Assembly (NCBI GenBank): GCA_904420465.1
Contig: CAJFVL010000003.1
Span: forward strand, 1-56,057
DNA length: 56,057 nt
Direction of reading: 5' to 3'
From: an uncultured Clostridium sp.
GTDB lineage: Bacteria > Bacillota > Clostridia > Oscillospirales > Oscillospiraceae
Positions 25,511 through 33,566 of the stretch are shown in pieces. Positions within the stretch are counted from its first letter, which is position 1. Every line of letters begins with the position of its first letter. The notes beneath the pieces were generated by a model. It was not told the DNA's origin, did not search any database, and saw only the letters and a list, made by a program, of their open reading frames with translations. The position numbers were made by a program, and so were the translations under genes.

Positions 25511-25758
25511 TTTTCTGGTCGTACTTTTCCCCTTGATCATAACATTACACCGCAGCGATTTACCGGTCTGCGGCCGGCTTCGCTGACACAGCCCGCTTCT
25601 TCGACAGGTGAATGGTAATGGTACCCAGAAACGCCGCTATCGAAACCGGTAAGACGGCGATCACGATGCAGCCGGACCCTGCCGGTTCCTCCAAACACCC
25701 CAGGAAAGATCCTCTGGATTCTTCTCCCCCTTCCTTCAAAATAAATTTCAAAAAGGGC
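25511..25758. other. Intergenic stretch without a confident gene
   Basis: Together with 25398-25461 this forms the 426 bp between csaB and the tRNA. It contains one weak minus-strand reading frame (25560-25751, 63 residues, with a hydrophobic middle) that begins with TTG and has no ribosome site. I do not call it a gene. Confidence 0.5.
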
Positions 25759-25786
25759 TTGACTCCCAGCTAAAAGCTGGTATAAT
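25759..25786 (+). promoter_or_regulatory. Promoter of tRNA-Ser
   Basis: The -35 is TTGACT (25759-25764) and the -10 is TATAAT (25781-25786), 16 bp apart. The spacer holds an inverted pair CCAGC/GCTGG (25766-25780). The tRNA starts 37 bp beyond the -10. Confidence 0.8.
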
Positions 25787-25823
25787 AATACCGTTGCCGT
25801 GCTGACCATCGGCAACGCCATCT

Positions 25824-25914
25824 GGAGAGGTGGCTGAGCTGGTCGAAGGCGCACGATTGGAAATCGTGTAACGGATGAAACCGTTCAAGGGTTCGAATCC
25901 CTTCCTCTCCGCCA
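25824..25914 (+). tRNA. tRNA-Ser (anticodon GGA)
   Basis: The gene is 91 nt, class II. The acceptor stem pairs GGAGAGG with CCTCTCC. The anticodon arm is CACGA-TTGGAAA-TCGTG, giving anticodon GGA for UCC/UCU. A long variable arm (about 16 nt, ACGGATGAAACCGT) marks serine. The T arm GGGTTCGAATCCC is intact and CCA is encoded. Confidence 0.97.
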
Positions 25915-25950
25915 AAAAGAAAGACACGCTAAAGCGTGTCTTTCTTTTTG
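25914..25950 (+). terminator. Terminator of tRNA-Ser
   Basis: A perfect 16-bp stem AAAAAGAAAGACACGC-TAAA-GCGTGTCTTTCTTTTT (split at the loop) begins right at the CCA end of the tRNA and ends in a T-run. Confidence 0.9.
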
Positions 25951-26428
25951 GGTTTCGCCGCCTGGAAAGCGGCTTCACCCTTCGGGATTTCAATGCTCGG
26001 GGTCGGCAGAGCCGCCCCTGCGCAATTCCCGGCCGCAGGCCGGGAATTTACGCGCCACCCGGCGCGCGGTCCAGAAGGTCCGTTTTCACGTTCAAGCACC
26101 TGCATCTTTTTCGTCAATACATGCCATGTCGGAGCAAAGTCCGCTTTGCTCCGACATTTTTTATGCCTATGGCAAAAAGGCGTCATTCGCCCGCCTCCTT
26201 GCTTCTCCTTTCCAACTGTTACCCGCTGGCCGGACTTTCCTTTGGCTGACCGTCCCGCGGGCGTTTAATCTTATATCCATATCTAAGACACCCTCCTTCC
26301 ATCATCACGCCTCAAAAGAAGCGCTTTACAGCGTATCTTTCTTTTGAGGTTCTGCAGCTTTCGGCCGTTTCGCAGCCTGATTGCAAATGCCCGGGACTGC
26401 CGCAAGTTTTCCCCTGTGGGCACCGCAC
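25951..26428. other. Hairpin-rich gene-free stretch
   Basis: No reading frame with a ribosome site is seen. Hairpins: AATTCCCGGCC/GGCCGGGAATT (around 26022-26046), CGCGCC/GGCGCG just after it, GTCGGAGCAAAG/CTTTGCTCCGAC (26128-26155) followed by TTTTTT, which looks like a plus-strand terminator, and CCTCAAAAGAA/TTCTTTTGAGG (26310-26349). The style matches other hairpin-rich spacers in this window. Confidence 0.55.
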
Positions 26429-27481
26429 TTAGACAATGACCAGCGGTTTAATCAGGTCCCTGGGCTTGTCCTTCATCAGCATCAGGGCGGGCTCCACGCT
26501 CTCCAGGCCGCTGAACCTGTGGGTGATGAGCTTTTCGGGGTGGATGCGGCCGGTCTGGACCAGCCGGGCCAGCTTCTCCGAGCGCAGACGGCCGCCGGGC
26601 ATCAGCCCGCCGCAGATCTGCTTGTGGCCCATGCCGCAGCCCCACTCCGCCCGGGGGAGCTTCACATAGTCGCCCTCCCCCAGATAATTCACGTTCCCGA
26701 TCTTTCCGCCCGGCTTCAGCATCCGGATGGCCTGGTCAAAGGTATCGTTGTCGCCGCCGGCCACAATGATCCTGTCCACCGGGCCGTGGTTGGCGTCCAG
26801 AATCTGCTCCACGATGTCCCCCTCCCGGTAGTTGATGATCCGGGTGGCCCCAAACTCCAGCGCCAGGTCCGCACAGTTTTTCCGGGACCCAACGGCGTAG
26901 AGGTTGGCCGCCCCCCGCAGGGCCGCCGCCGCCACCGACATCAGCCCAACAGGACCAATTCCGATAACCGCCACGTTGTCCCCGTACTGGACGTCAGCCA
27001 GCTCCGCCCCGTGGAAGCCGGTGGGCACCATGTCGCTGATCATGCAGGCGGCGCCCAGGTCCATCCCCTCGGGGAGATGGGCCAGATTGGCGTCCGCCTC
27101 GTTGACGTGGAAGAACTCGCCGAATACCCCGTCCTTGAAGTTGGAGAACTTCCACCCGGCCAGTATGCCGCCGCTGTGCATGGCATACCCCTCCTGGGCC
27201 TGCAGCGAACCCCAGTCGGGCGTGATGGCGGAGACCAGCACCTTGTCCCCCGCCTTGAAGTCCCTGACCAGACTGCCCACCTCCACCACCTCGCCCACGG
27301 CCTCGTGGCCCAGGATCATGTTGTGGCGGTCTCCGATGGCGCCCGCCCACACCGTATGCACATCAGAGGTGCAGGGAGCCAGGGCCAGCGGCCGGCAGAT
27401 GGCGTCCAGCGGGCCGCAGACCGGCACGTCCTTGGTCACCCAGCCGGTTTCACCAATTTTCAGCATTGCAAAGCCTCTCAT
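26429..27481 (-). CDS. NADPH-dependent secondary alcohol dehydrogenase (zinc, clostridial type)
   Basis: The product has 350 residues and aligns by eye, in length and motif position, with Clostridium beijerinckii isopropanol dehydrogenase. The catalytic zinc ligands Cys37, His59 and Asp150 fall at the same numbers, with GHEAVGEVVEVGS following. The nucleotide loop GIGPVG is at 174-179, and Gly198-Ser199-Arg200 with Tyr218, the NADP-choosing residues in that family, are present. It reduces ketones to secondary alcohols or reverses this. The ATG follows a GAGAGGTG site. The TRAP operon ends with a strong terminator upstream, so it is probably transcribed separately. Confidence 0.93.
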   Translation of the reverse strand: MRGFAMLKIGETGWVTKDVPVCGPLDAICRPLALAPCTSDVHTVWAGAIGDRHNMILGHEAVGEVVEVGSLVRDFKAGDKVLVSAITPDWGSLQAQEGYAMHSGGILAGWKFSNFKDGVFGEFFHVNEADANLAHLPEGMDLGAACMISDMVPTGFHGAELADVQYGDNVAVIGIGPVGLMSVAAAALRGAANLYAVGSRKNCADLALEFGATRIINYREGDIVEQILDANHGPVDRIIVAGGDNDTFDQAIRMLKPGGKIGNVNYLGEGDYVKLPRAEWGCGMGHKQICGGLMPGGRLRSEKLARLVQTGRIHPEKLITHRFSGLESVEPALMLMKDKPRDLIKPLVIV

Positions 27482-27676
27482 GTTGACACACCTCTCTTGA
27501 TATCATGTGAACCCCTTCTAAGATTTCCCGCGCCCCGGCATTCCATTCCTCCTGCTGCGTCTCAGCCAATTTTTTCTGGATTCCCTGTCCAGCGTCAGTG
27601 GTGCCTATTCTAGATTCATTTTTTCTCTCCCCTCTCCCTGCCCTGCAGCTGAGGGGACAGCCCGGCGGACCAGCAA

Positions 27677-27713
27677 AAAGACAGCGGACCCGAGTTTCGG
27701 GTCCGCTGTCTTT
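27677..27713 (-). terminator. Terminator of the TRAP operon
   Basis: A perfect 17-bp stem (AAAGACAGCGGACCCGA on the plus strand and its complement, 27677-27693 and 27697-27713) is followed by TTTTT on the minus strand. It lies 14 bp after the large permease stop. Confidence 0.9.
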
Positions 27714-27726
27714 CGGTCTGATCGCG

Positions 27727-29016
27727 TCAGTAGCTGTAGCCCATCAGCCTGGGCAGCCAGGTAATAATACCGGGAACATAGGCGAACACAAACAGGAGAA
27801 CAATTTCTGTCAGCATGAATGGGATGACGCCTTTTACAACATGCTTGAAATTCAGCCCGGAGATAGACACCGCGGTGAAGAGGTTGTAGCCGAAGGGAGG
27901 AGTCACGAAGCCCACCACCAGGCAGATGGTGAACAGCATGCCGATGTGCAGCTCGTTGCAGCCCAGCTCGATTCCGATGGGAATCAGAATGGGGGCCAGG
28001 ATCAGGGTGGCCGCCACATTGTCCATCAGGCAGCCCACAATCAGCAGGATGACAACCAGCACGAACAGGTACAGCGGCTGGCTTCCGCCCACCAGGCTGA
28101 TGAACCCCTCGGAGATCACCGTGCCGATCTGGGAACGGGCCACCACCCAGGAGAACAGGGAGGCCGCGGCAATGATGAAGTTCACCATGGTGGAGGTTTT
28201 CAGGGAGGAGATCAGGATGCGGGGCAGGTCCTTCACCTTCAGCTCCCGCAGGGCGAAGCCGACAATCAGGGCGTACACAATGCCGACAGCGGCGGACTCG
28301 GTGGGGGTGAAGATACCGCCGTAGATACCGCCCAGGATCAGCACAGGCAGTCCAAGGGCGCCCAGCGCCTTCCAAAACAGCTTCAGGGACAGCTTCAGGT
28401 CAAACTTCATGGTCTCCGCCTGCCGGATTGCCTCCGGGTTCCGGAAGGCAAAGGCGATATTCACCGCCGCCAGCGCCAAGGCGATCACAATGCCGGGTAC
28501 AATGCCGGCCACAAACATGGCCGGGATGGACAGGTTCATGGTCACGCCGTAGATGATCATGGGAATGCTGGGGGGAATGATGGGACCCAGGGCACCGGCG
28601 GCGGCCACCAGGCCGGCGCTGGTCTCTCTGGAGTAGCCGGCCTTGAGCATAGACGGCAGCATAATGGAGCCGATGGCGGCCACCGTCGCCGGGCCGGAGC
28701 CGGTCAGCGCCGCGAAAATTGCACAGCTGAACACCGTGACAACGCCCAGTCCGCCGGGCAGCCAGCCCAGCAGGCTCTTCGCCCAGTCAGTCAGCCGCTT
28801 GGAGATGCCGCCGAAGTCCATCAGGTTGCCCACCAGGACGAACAGAGGCACCGCCAGCAGCGTGAAGGAATTCAGGCCATAGACCAGACGCTGGGCCACC
28901 ATCAAAACGCTGGTGTCCGTCACCGCCAAATAGGCCATGCCGGAGGAGAGAATGGCAAAGGCCACCGGAACGCCCAGCAGCATGAAGCCGAACAGGACAA
29001 GAAATACAACCGTCAT
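27727..29016 (-). CDS. TRAP transporter large permease (DctM type)
   Basis: The product has 429 residues and about 12 membrane segments. Conserved stretches: FGFMLLGVPVAFAIL at the start, FVLVGNLMDFGGIS, TVFSCAIFAALTGSGPATVAAIG, and MLPSMLKAGYSRETSAGLVAAAG. It imports a small organic anion with Na+ together with the binding protein and small permease. The ATG at 29016 overlaps the small permease stop (ATGA). The substrate cannot be read from sequence. Confidence 0.93.
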   Translation of the reverse strand: MTVVFLVLFGFMLLGVPVAFAILSSGMAYLAVTDTSVLMVAQRLVYGLNSFTLLAVPLFVLVGNLMDFGGISKRLTDWAKSLLGWLPGGLGVVTVFSCAIFAALTGSGPATVAAIGSIMLPSMLKAGYSRETSAGLVAAAGALGPIIPPSIPMIIYGVTMNLSIPAMFVAGIVPGIVIALALAAVNIAFAFRNPEAIRQAETMKFDLKLSLKLFWKALGALGLPVLILGGIYGGIFTPTESAAVGIVYALIVGFALRELKVKDLPRILISSLKTSTMVNFIIAAASLFSWVVARSQIGTVISEGFISLVGGSQPLYLFVLVVILLIVGCLMDNVAATLILAPILIPIGIELGCNELHIGMLFTICLVVGFVTPPFGYNLFTAVSISGLNFKHVVKGVIPFMLTEIVLLFVFAYVPGIITWLPRLMGYSY

Positions 29017-29513
29017 GCTTTTTCCTCCCCTTTCTTTTCCTCTTTTTTGGTCAGAACCACCGCAATCTGAACAAAGGCCTGGAACATCAGCAGCAGGCCG
29101 CCCACCGCCACGGCGCTGTTGATGCACCACATGGGGATGCCCATGGCGGTGCTCAGGTTGTTTCGGGAGCTGTAGGCCAGCTGGATGCCGGCGTACAGCA
29201 TGGCGGAGCCATTGAAGAAGATAATCAGCTCGATCAGAATGTCCACGGCTTTTCTAGCCACCCCGTGGAGCATATCCAGGATGACGGTCACGGTGGCGTG
29301 TTCCCTGCCTTCAATCAGCAGAGAGGCCCCCAGCAGGTGCATCCAGACAAAGCAGTAGCGGGCCAGCTCCTCACTCCAGGACAGGGAGTTGTTCAGAACA
29401 AACCGGAAAAACACCTGCAGCACACAGGCGACGATCAATACGGCAAAAATCGCGATCCCGATATAGCTGACGGCCTTATTGACCGTATCGGACACGCGCT
29501 GCAACGTTTTCAT
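29013..29513 (-). CDS. TRAP transporter small permease (DctQ type)
   Basis: The product has 166 residues and four membrane segments. The family motif is seen in FRFVLNNSLSWSEELARYCFVWMHLLGAS (shown in part). The ATG at 29513 is chosen since the GAGAGGG site is 8 bases upstream; an ATG at 29519 is only 2 bases from it. It is coupled to the large permease by a 4-bp overlap. Confidence 0.9.
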   Translation of the reverse strand: MKTLQRVSDTVNKAVSYIGIAIFAVLIVACVLQVFFRFVLNNSLSWSEELARYCFVWMHLLGASLLIEGREHATVTVILDMLHGVARKAVDILIELIIFFNGSAMLYAGIQLAYSSRNNLSTAMGIPMWCINSAVAVGGLLLMFQAFVQIAVVLTKKEEKKGEEKA

Positions 29514-29619
29514 GCGCATTTCCCTCTCTTTGTGCGATTCCGCAGCCCCGGGGAAGCGGCTGGCCGCTTCCCCGGTCCGCAGGTACATGATTCATTTCTT
29601 TGCTTTTCGAAGTTGCTTC

Positions 29620-30666
29620 TCAGGCCAGGCCGACCTCGCTGCGGATGCGGTCCATCCAGTCGGCGCCGATGTAGGACTCCAGCTCCTCATAGCAGGACTG
29701 CACGGCGGCGCGGAAGGCCTCGGAGTCCACCTCGTCCTCGGAGATGATGGTCATGCCCTGAGACACCAGGTCGGCCTCCATCTCGGCGGCGGTGGCGTCG
29801 TTGTTGTCCCGGGAGGCCTGGATGGCTTCAGCCGCGGCGTCCCGCAGAATCTGCTGATCCTCCGCGGACAGGGACTCGAACACGCTGGTGGAGATACAGA
29901 TGGGCAGGGGGGAGTAGAACAGGTTCACATTGTTGATGTAGTCGCAGATGTCGGGGAAGCCGTTGGTGTAAAGCACGCTCAGGGGGGCGTCACACCCGTC
30001 CACGGTCCCCTGCTGCAGGGCGGTCAGCAGCTCGCCCCAGGCCATGGGGGTGGCGTTGACGCCCAGCGCCTCGTAGGCGGCCAGGTAGGTGGTGGTCTCC
30101 ATGCAGCGGATCTTCAGACCATTCAGGTCCTCCGGGGTCCGGATGGCGGCATTCTTGGTGGCCAGCTGGCGGAAGCCGCCCTCGGCAAAGCCCAGGCAGG
30201 TCACGCCGCTGCCCGCCATGTTGTCGATCAGGGCCTGTCCGAATTCCCCGTCGATGACTGTACGGGCCTGCTCCAGGTCGGTGAAGATAAAGGGCAGGTC
30301 CAGGGTCCCGTTGGCGGGCATGTAGGAGGAGACATAGGCGTTGGTCATGACGGCCATGGAGCAGGTGCCGATCTGCATGCCTTCCCACATCTCCGGCTCG
30401 GAGCCCAGCTGGCTGCTGGCATACTCGTTCACCGTGATGCGGCCGTTTGTCTTTTCCTCCACCACTTCCTTAAAGCGCAGGGCGGTCACATGGTAAGGGT
30501 CGTCGTCGTTGATAGCGGTGGTGTAGCCGATGTCCAGGGTGATGGTCTCGCCGCCGCCGGAGCTGCCGCTGCCCGACGTCCCGCCGCCGCTGTCACCGCC
30601 GCAGGCAGCCAGGCTCAGAACCATGGCGCAGGCCAGCGAAGCTGCAAAGATCTTCTTCAATTTCAT
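29620..30666 (-). CDS. TRAP transporter solute-binding lipoprotein (DctP type)
   Basis: The product has 348 residues with a lipoprotein signal; LSLAAC places the lipidated cysteine at 22, followed by a Gly/Ser linker. Family features include GEFGQALIDNM, KIRCMETTTYLAAYEALG and TPMAWGELLTALQQGTVDGCDAP (the ligand-binding hinge). The usual substrate-carboxylate arginine lies in this area (KIRCM). The ATG at 30666 follows AAGGAGG; a start at 30699 overlaps the DUF6282 stop but lacks a site. The ligand is unknown. Confidence 0.92.
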   Translation of the reverse strand: MKLKKIFAASLACAMVLSLAACGGDSGGGTSGSGSSGGGETITLDIGYTTAINDDDPYHVTALRFKEVVEEKTNGRITVNEYASSQLGSEPEMWEGMQIGTCSMAVMTNAYVSSYMPANGTLDLPFIFTDLEQARTVIDGEFGQALIDNMAGSGVTCLGFAEGGFRQLATKNAAIRTPEDLNGLKIRCMETTTYLAAYEALGVNATPMAWGELLTALQQGTVDGCDAPLSVLYTNGFPDICDYINNVNLFYSPLPICISTSVFESLSAEDQQILRDAAAEAIQASRDNNDATAAEMEADLVSQGMTIISEDEVDSEAFRAAVQSCYEELESYIGADWMDRIRSEVGLA

Positions 30667-30698
30667 TTTTGTTTCCTCCTTGTGTTTTTTACCTGTCA

Positions 30699-31559
30699 TC
30701 AGGCCACAATTGACGCCGGAACAACCTGCGCCAGGTCGCGCAGCTCATCCTGTGTCAATCCGGTCTGGAGCAAGGTCTGGATGAAGCGTCTGAACTCGGA
30801 TACCGGAGTGGGCAGTCCCTTCTGGCCCCGGTCGGTGGCAATATAGCACCGGCTGCTGCCCACCAGCCGGATGGTGGCCGCCATCTCCTCCGCCGTGACG
30901 CTTTTCTGGGCGATGTTGTACCAGTTCTTCTCAATCAGCACACCCAGGTCGGCCAGCTCCTTCTGGGTCTCCGCCGGAACAGTGGTACGGGGAAACTCCG
31001 GGTGGGTCAGAATCATCCGAACTCCCCGGGTACACCCCTCCCGGCACAAAACCAGGGACTCCTGAGGGCTGATGTGGCCGGTGGCCAGGACGGCGTCGTA
31101 CCGCTTGACCGCGTCCATAATCTCATAGACAGCATCCTTCAGGCCGCCGTTCTCATTCAGAACCGAAATGCCCTTTCGGTCAAAGAAGTCCCCCTCCATA
31201 TTTCCGAAGCACAGGCTGTTCGCCGCGTCCCGGGTGGGCATCCAGATGATTTTGGCCCCCACCTTCAGGGCGTTCTCCACCGCGTACACGTTCAGCCCGC
31301 CGGCCGGCCAGTTCAGTGCCAGGCCGCCGTATGCCCTCGCCCTGCAGCCGCTGTAGCGGTTGATCAGTTCGGCCCGGACAGCCGTTGACTCATAGTGGCT
31401 TTTCAGCATTACGCCGGCCATCCCGGCCTCGTCCGCTTCCCGGACCAGTTGAAACCCGTCCTGACAGCGGGGAAATGCCGACGGAGCCGTATGTACATGG
31501 AGGTCATAGGCGCCGGCCATCAGCTCCTTCGAGGCCTCCGCGGCCTCTCTCTCGTTCAT
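30699..31559 (-). CDS. DUF6282 protein, metal-dependent hydrolase-like
   Basis: The product has 286 residues. YDLHVHTAPS near residue 18-27 is an H-x-H metal motif at the start of an amidohydrolase/PHP-like barrel. Further candidate ligands are GVMLKSHYE, ATGHIS and ILTHPEF, and the C-terminal ATDRGQ. This layout matches DUF6282 (recall). It leads the TRAP operon, so it probably acts on the imported solute or its product. The reaction is unknown. Confidence 0.8.
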   Translation of the reverse strand: MNEREAAEASKELMAGAYDLHVHTAPSAFPRCQDGFQLVREADEAGMAGVMLKSHYESTAVRAELINRYSGCRARAYGGLALNWPAGGLNVYAVENALKVGAKIIWMPTRDAANSLCFGNMEGDFFDRKGISVLNENGGLKDAVYEIMDAVKRYDAVLATGHISPQESLVLCREGCTRGVRMILTHPEFPRTTVPAETQKELADLGVLIEKNWYNIAQKSVTAEEMAATIRLVGSSRCYIATDRGQKGLPTPVSEFRRFIQTLLQTGLTQDELRDLAQVVPASIVA

Positions 31560-31637
31560 GCTGTTTTTTCAACTCCTTTCGTCTGCATATCTTCCCGCTT
31601 TGCCTCCGGACCGCCTATTTCCCCGACATTGAATTCG

Positions 31638-31665
31638 TTTGTGTTTTGATATATCAAAACACAAA
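31638..31665. promoter_or_regulatory. 28-bp perfect palindrome, candidate operator of the TRAP operon
   Basis: The half-site TTTGTGTTTTGATA is followed directly by its exact complement. It lies between the promoter (31703-31731, minus strand) and the DUF6282 start, downstream of the start point, as expected for a repressor site. Confidence 0.75.
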
Positions 31666-31682
31666 AAGGGCTAGCCCTTTTT
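31663..31682. promoter_or_regulatory. 20-bp perfect palindrome next to the operator
   Basis: AAAAAGGG-CTAG-CCCTTTTT reads the same on both strands and abuts the 28-bp palindrome. It could be a second binding site or a short attenuator with a T-run on either strand. Confidence 0.6.
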
Positions 31683-31702
31683 GCCGCCGCGGAATCTCTT
31701 AT

Positions 31703-31731
31703 AATATGGCATATTTTTTCTTTCTTGTCAA
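31703..31731 (-). promoter_or_regulatory. Promoter of the DUF6282-TRAP operon
   Basis: On the minus strand, -35 TTGACA (31731-31726) and -10 CATATT (31708-31703) are 17 bp apart. An alternative -10 is TATTAT at 31706-31701. It sits upstream of both palindromes. Confidence 0.65.
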
Positions 31732-31784
31732 GGCAGGCCTGTCCAACCCGCCGTTCTATTGTGCGTTTTTTATAATTTTGTCAG

Positions 31785-32744
31785 CTAATTTTCGTCTATC
31801 CATACAATTTCTCTTTCCTGCATCCGCTCTTCCATCCAATCCAACAGATCTTCCATCACCTCCCGCCGGTTAGTCTCATGCAGCATTTCGTGCCGTCCGC
31901 CCGGGTAGAGCCTTACCGTCACGTCCCGGCATCCGGCCTGACGAAACAGCTCCTCCACCCGGCGCACCCCCTTACCCATGGAGCCCACCGGGTCCTGGTC
32001 GCCGGAGAAAAAATAAACCGGGGTATCCGGATTCATCCGCGCCGCATTGCGCGGCCTCCCAATAAACTGCAGCCCCTCCATCATATCCCGAAACATGGAG
32101 ACGGTGGGCCGGAAGGAGCACAGCGGGTCCCGCAGGCCCTCGTCCACCAGCGACTCGTCCCGGCTGAGCCAGTCTCCCCGGGTGCGGTTGGGCTTAAATT
32201 TCCGGTTGTACGCCCCGAGGGAGAGCCGGTAGATCAACCCGCTGACATATCGGGGCCCCCGGAGAATGCACAGAACCCCGGCCGCCGCCCTGCCAAAGGC
32301 CACCAGGGGGGCGGCCTCCTGCCCCGTGCCCGACAGAACGGCTCCGTCCACCGTCCCCGGCCATCGGATCAGATAGGTCCGGACCAGAAAAGAGCCCATG
32401 GAGTGGCCCAGGAGAAAATAGGGCGCCTCCGGATACCGCTCCCCTTCCAGCTCCCTCAGCCGGCGCAGGTCCTGAACCACCAGGTCCCACCCCTCCTTGG
32501 GTGCGAAATAGCCATACTGGCCATCCGAGGCGGTGCGTCCATGCCCCAGGTGGTCCCCGCCGCACACCAGAAAGCCGTGTGCGGCGAGGAACCGGGCGGC
32601 CTCGTCGTACCTTCCCACATGCTCCGCTATGCCGTGGACAATCTGCACCACCCCCCGGGGTGCGCCCTCCGGCCTCCACTCCTGAACCTGGACGTCATGT
32701 ATCCCGTCGGAAGAGGGAAAGGAAAAGCGCTGCACCTGTTCCAT
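31785..32744 (-). CDS. Alpha/beta hydrolase (monoacylglycerol lipase / lysophospholipase-like)
   Basis: The product has 319 residues. The nucleophile elbow is GHSMGSFL, the catalytic Asp is likely in PVYFFSGDQDPVGS, and the His in YPGGRHEMLHE. The oxyanion region is VHGIAEHVGRYDEAARFL. This pattern fits the serine aminopeptidase/lipase-like family (Hydrolase_4). No signal peptide is seen, so it acts in the cytoplasm. The ATG has an AAGGAG site; the upstream 195-residue gene is 62 bp away on the same strand. Confidence 0.9.
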   Translation of the reverse strand: MEQVQRFSFPSSDGIHDVQVQEWRPEGAPRGVVQIVHGIAEHVGRYDEAARFLAAHGFLVCGGDHLGHGRTASDGQYGYFAPKEGWDLVVQDLRRLRELEGERYPEAPYFLLGHSMGSFLVRTYLIRWPGTVDGAVLSGTGQEAAPLVAFGRAAAGVLCILRGPRYVSGLIYRLSLGAYNRKFKPNRTRGDWLSRDESLVDEGLRDPLCSFRPTVSMFRDMMEGLQFIGRPRNAARMNPDTPVYFFSGDQDPVGSMGKGVRRVEELFRQAGCRDVTVRLYPGGRHEMLHETNRREVMEDLLDWMEERMQEREIVWIDEN

Positions 32745-32806
32745 GATCCGTCTCCTTACTGCCCTTCGCGGGGCTTTTTCCCTTATTCTACCCTTCCTCC
32801 TTTGTC

Positions 32807-33394
32807 TCAGTCAAGGCGGCTGTGCTCCATCCGCTCCAGCACCCCCCGGATGGTCCTGCTGTGGAGCAGTCCGTCCTGGGCCAGCTCCTCCAGCAGAGCG
32901 CAGATCTCCCCGTCCTCCGCCCGCCGGCTTCCCCGGAGGCAGGCTTCCGCCCACTCCCGCTCCCACCGGTACTGCGCCCGCAGGGCCTGCGGGAGGGGCC
33001 GGGTCTCCTGGGAGGCGGCCCCTCCCCTGACCGGACTGGGCCGGCCTGTCAGAAGAAAATAGAAGGCAGACAGCTGCCGCACAGCCCGCTGGTGATCGCC
33101 CGGCAGCTCAGAGAGCTGTCTGGCCCGGTTCCCCATCCGGCGAACCAGGGCCTGGGCCGAGGACATTCCGCTCCAGGCCATTTCCATCAGCTCCGTCAGG
33201 AGCGCCTCATCCCTCTGCGGCTGGATGGGGGGCCGCGACGCCGCCTCCCCCTCCGCCGCTTCCGTTCCGCGCGCCTCCAGTCCGTCCACTGCCACCGGAC
33301 TCAGCGACTGGTCGGGCATCACCCTGCGCCACACCCGCTCAAAGGTTTCCCGGTCCGGAAGCGGCAGCTCCAGCTGCGGCTGTTGTTGTTCCAT
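32807..33394 (-). CDS. Hypothetical protein, 195 residues
   Basis: I do not recognise the family. The first 65 residues are Pro/Glu/Ala-rich and probably disordered (MEQQQPQLELPLPDRETFERVW). The rest is helical, with EALLTELMEMAWSGMSSAQALVRRM and WEREWAEACLRGSRRAEDGE, reminiscent of helical-bundle ferritin-like proteins, but no metal-binding E-x-x-H pair is clear. There is no signal or membrane segment. The ATG has an AGGAGGG site. It may be co-transcribed with the alpha/beta hydrolase. Confidence 0.65.
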   Translation of the reverse strand: MEQQQPQLELPLPDRETFERVWRRVMPDQSLSPVAVDGLEARGTEAAEGEAASRPPIQPQRDEALLTELMEMAWSGMSSAQALVRRMGNRARQLSELPGDHQRAVRQLSAFYFLLTGRPSPVRGGAASQETRPLPQALRAQYRWEREWAEACLRGSRRAEDGEICALLEELAQDGLLHSRTIRGVLERMEHSRLD

Positions 33395-33503
33395 CGCAAT
33401 CCCTCCTGTTCCGGCGAACGCCCCCGCTTTGCGGCCGTCCGCCCTGTTTTCCTCCCATTCTATGCCAAAAACTGTCTGAGGGTGCGGTTTTGGCAGATTT
33501 CTC

Positions 33504-33532
33504 TTGTCCCACTGCCATTTTTATGATACACT
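33504..33532 (+). promoter_or_regulatory. Promoter of the thioesterase gene
   Basis: The -35 is TTGTCC (33504-33509) and the -10 is TACACT (33527-33532), 17 bp apart, 34 bp before the ATG. Confidence 0.55.
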
Positions 33533-33566
33533 GTCCCCCGAAAGTCTCAGAGAGAAGGAGCCAGCC

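Noticed and set aside
25560-25751. A 63-residue minus-strand frame with a hydrophobic middle
   Set aside because: It begins with TTG, has no ribosome site and no family match; it is possible but not supported enough to call.
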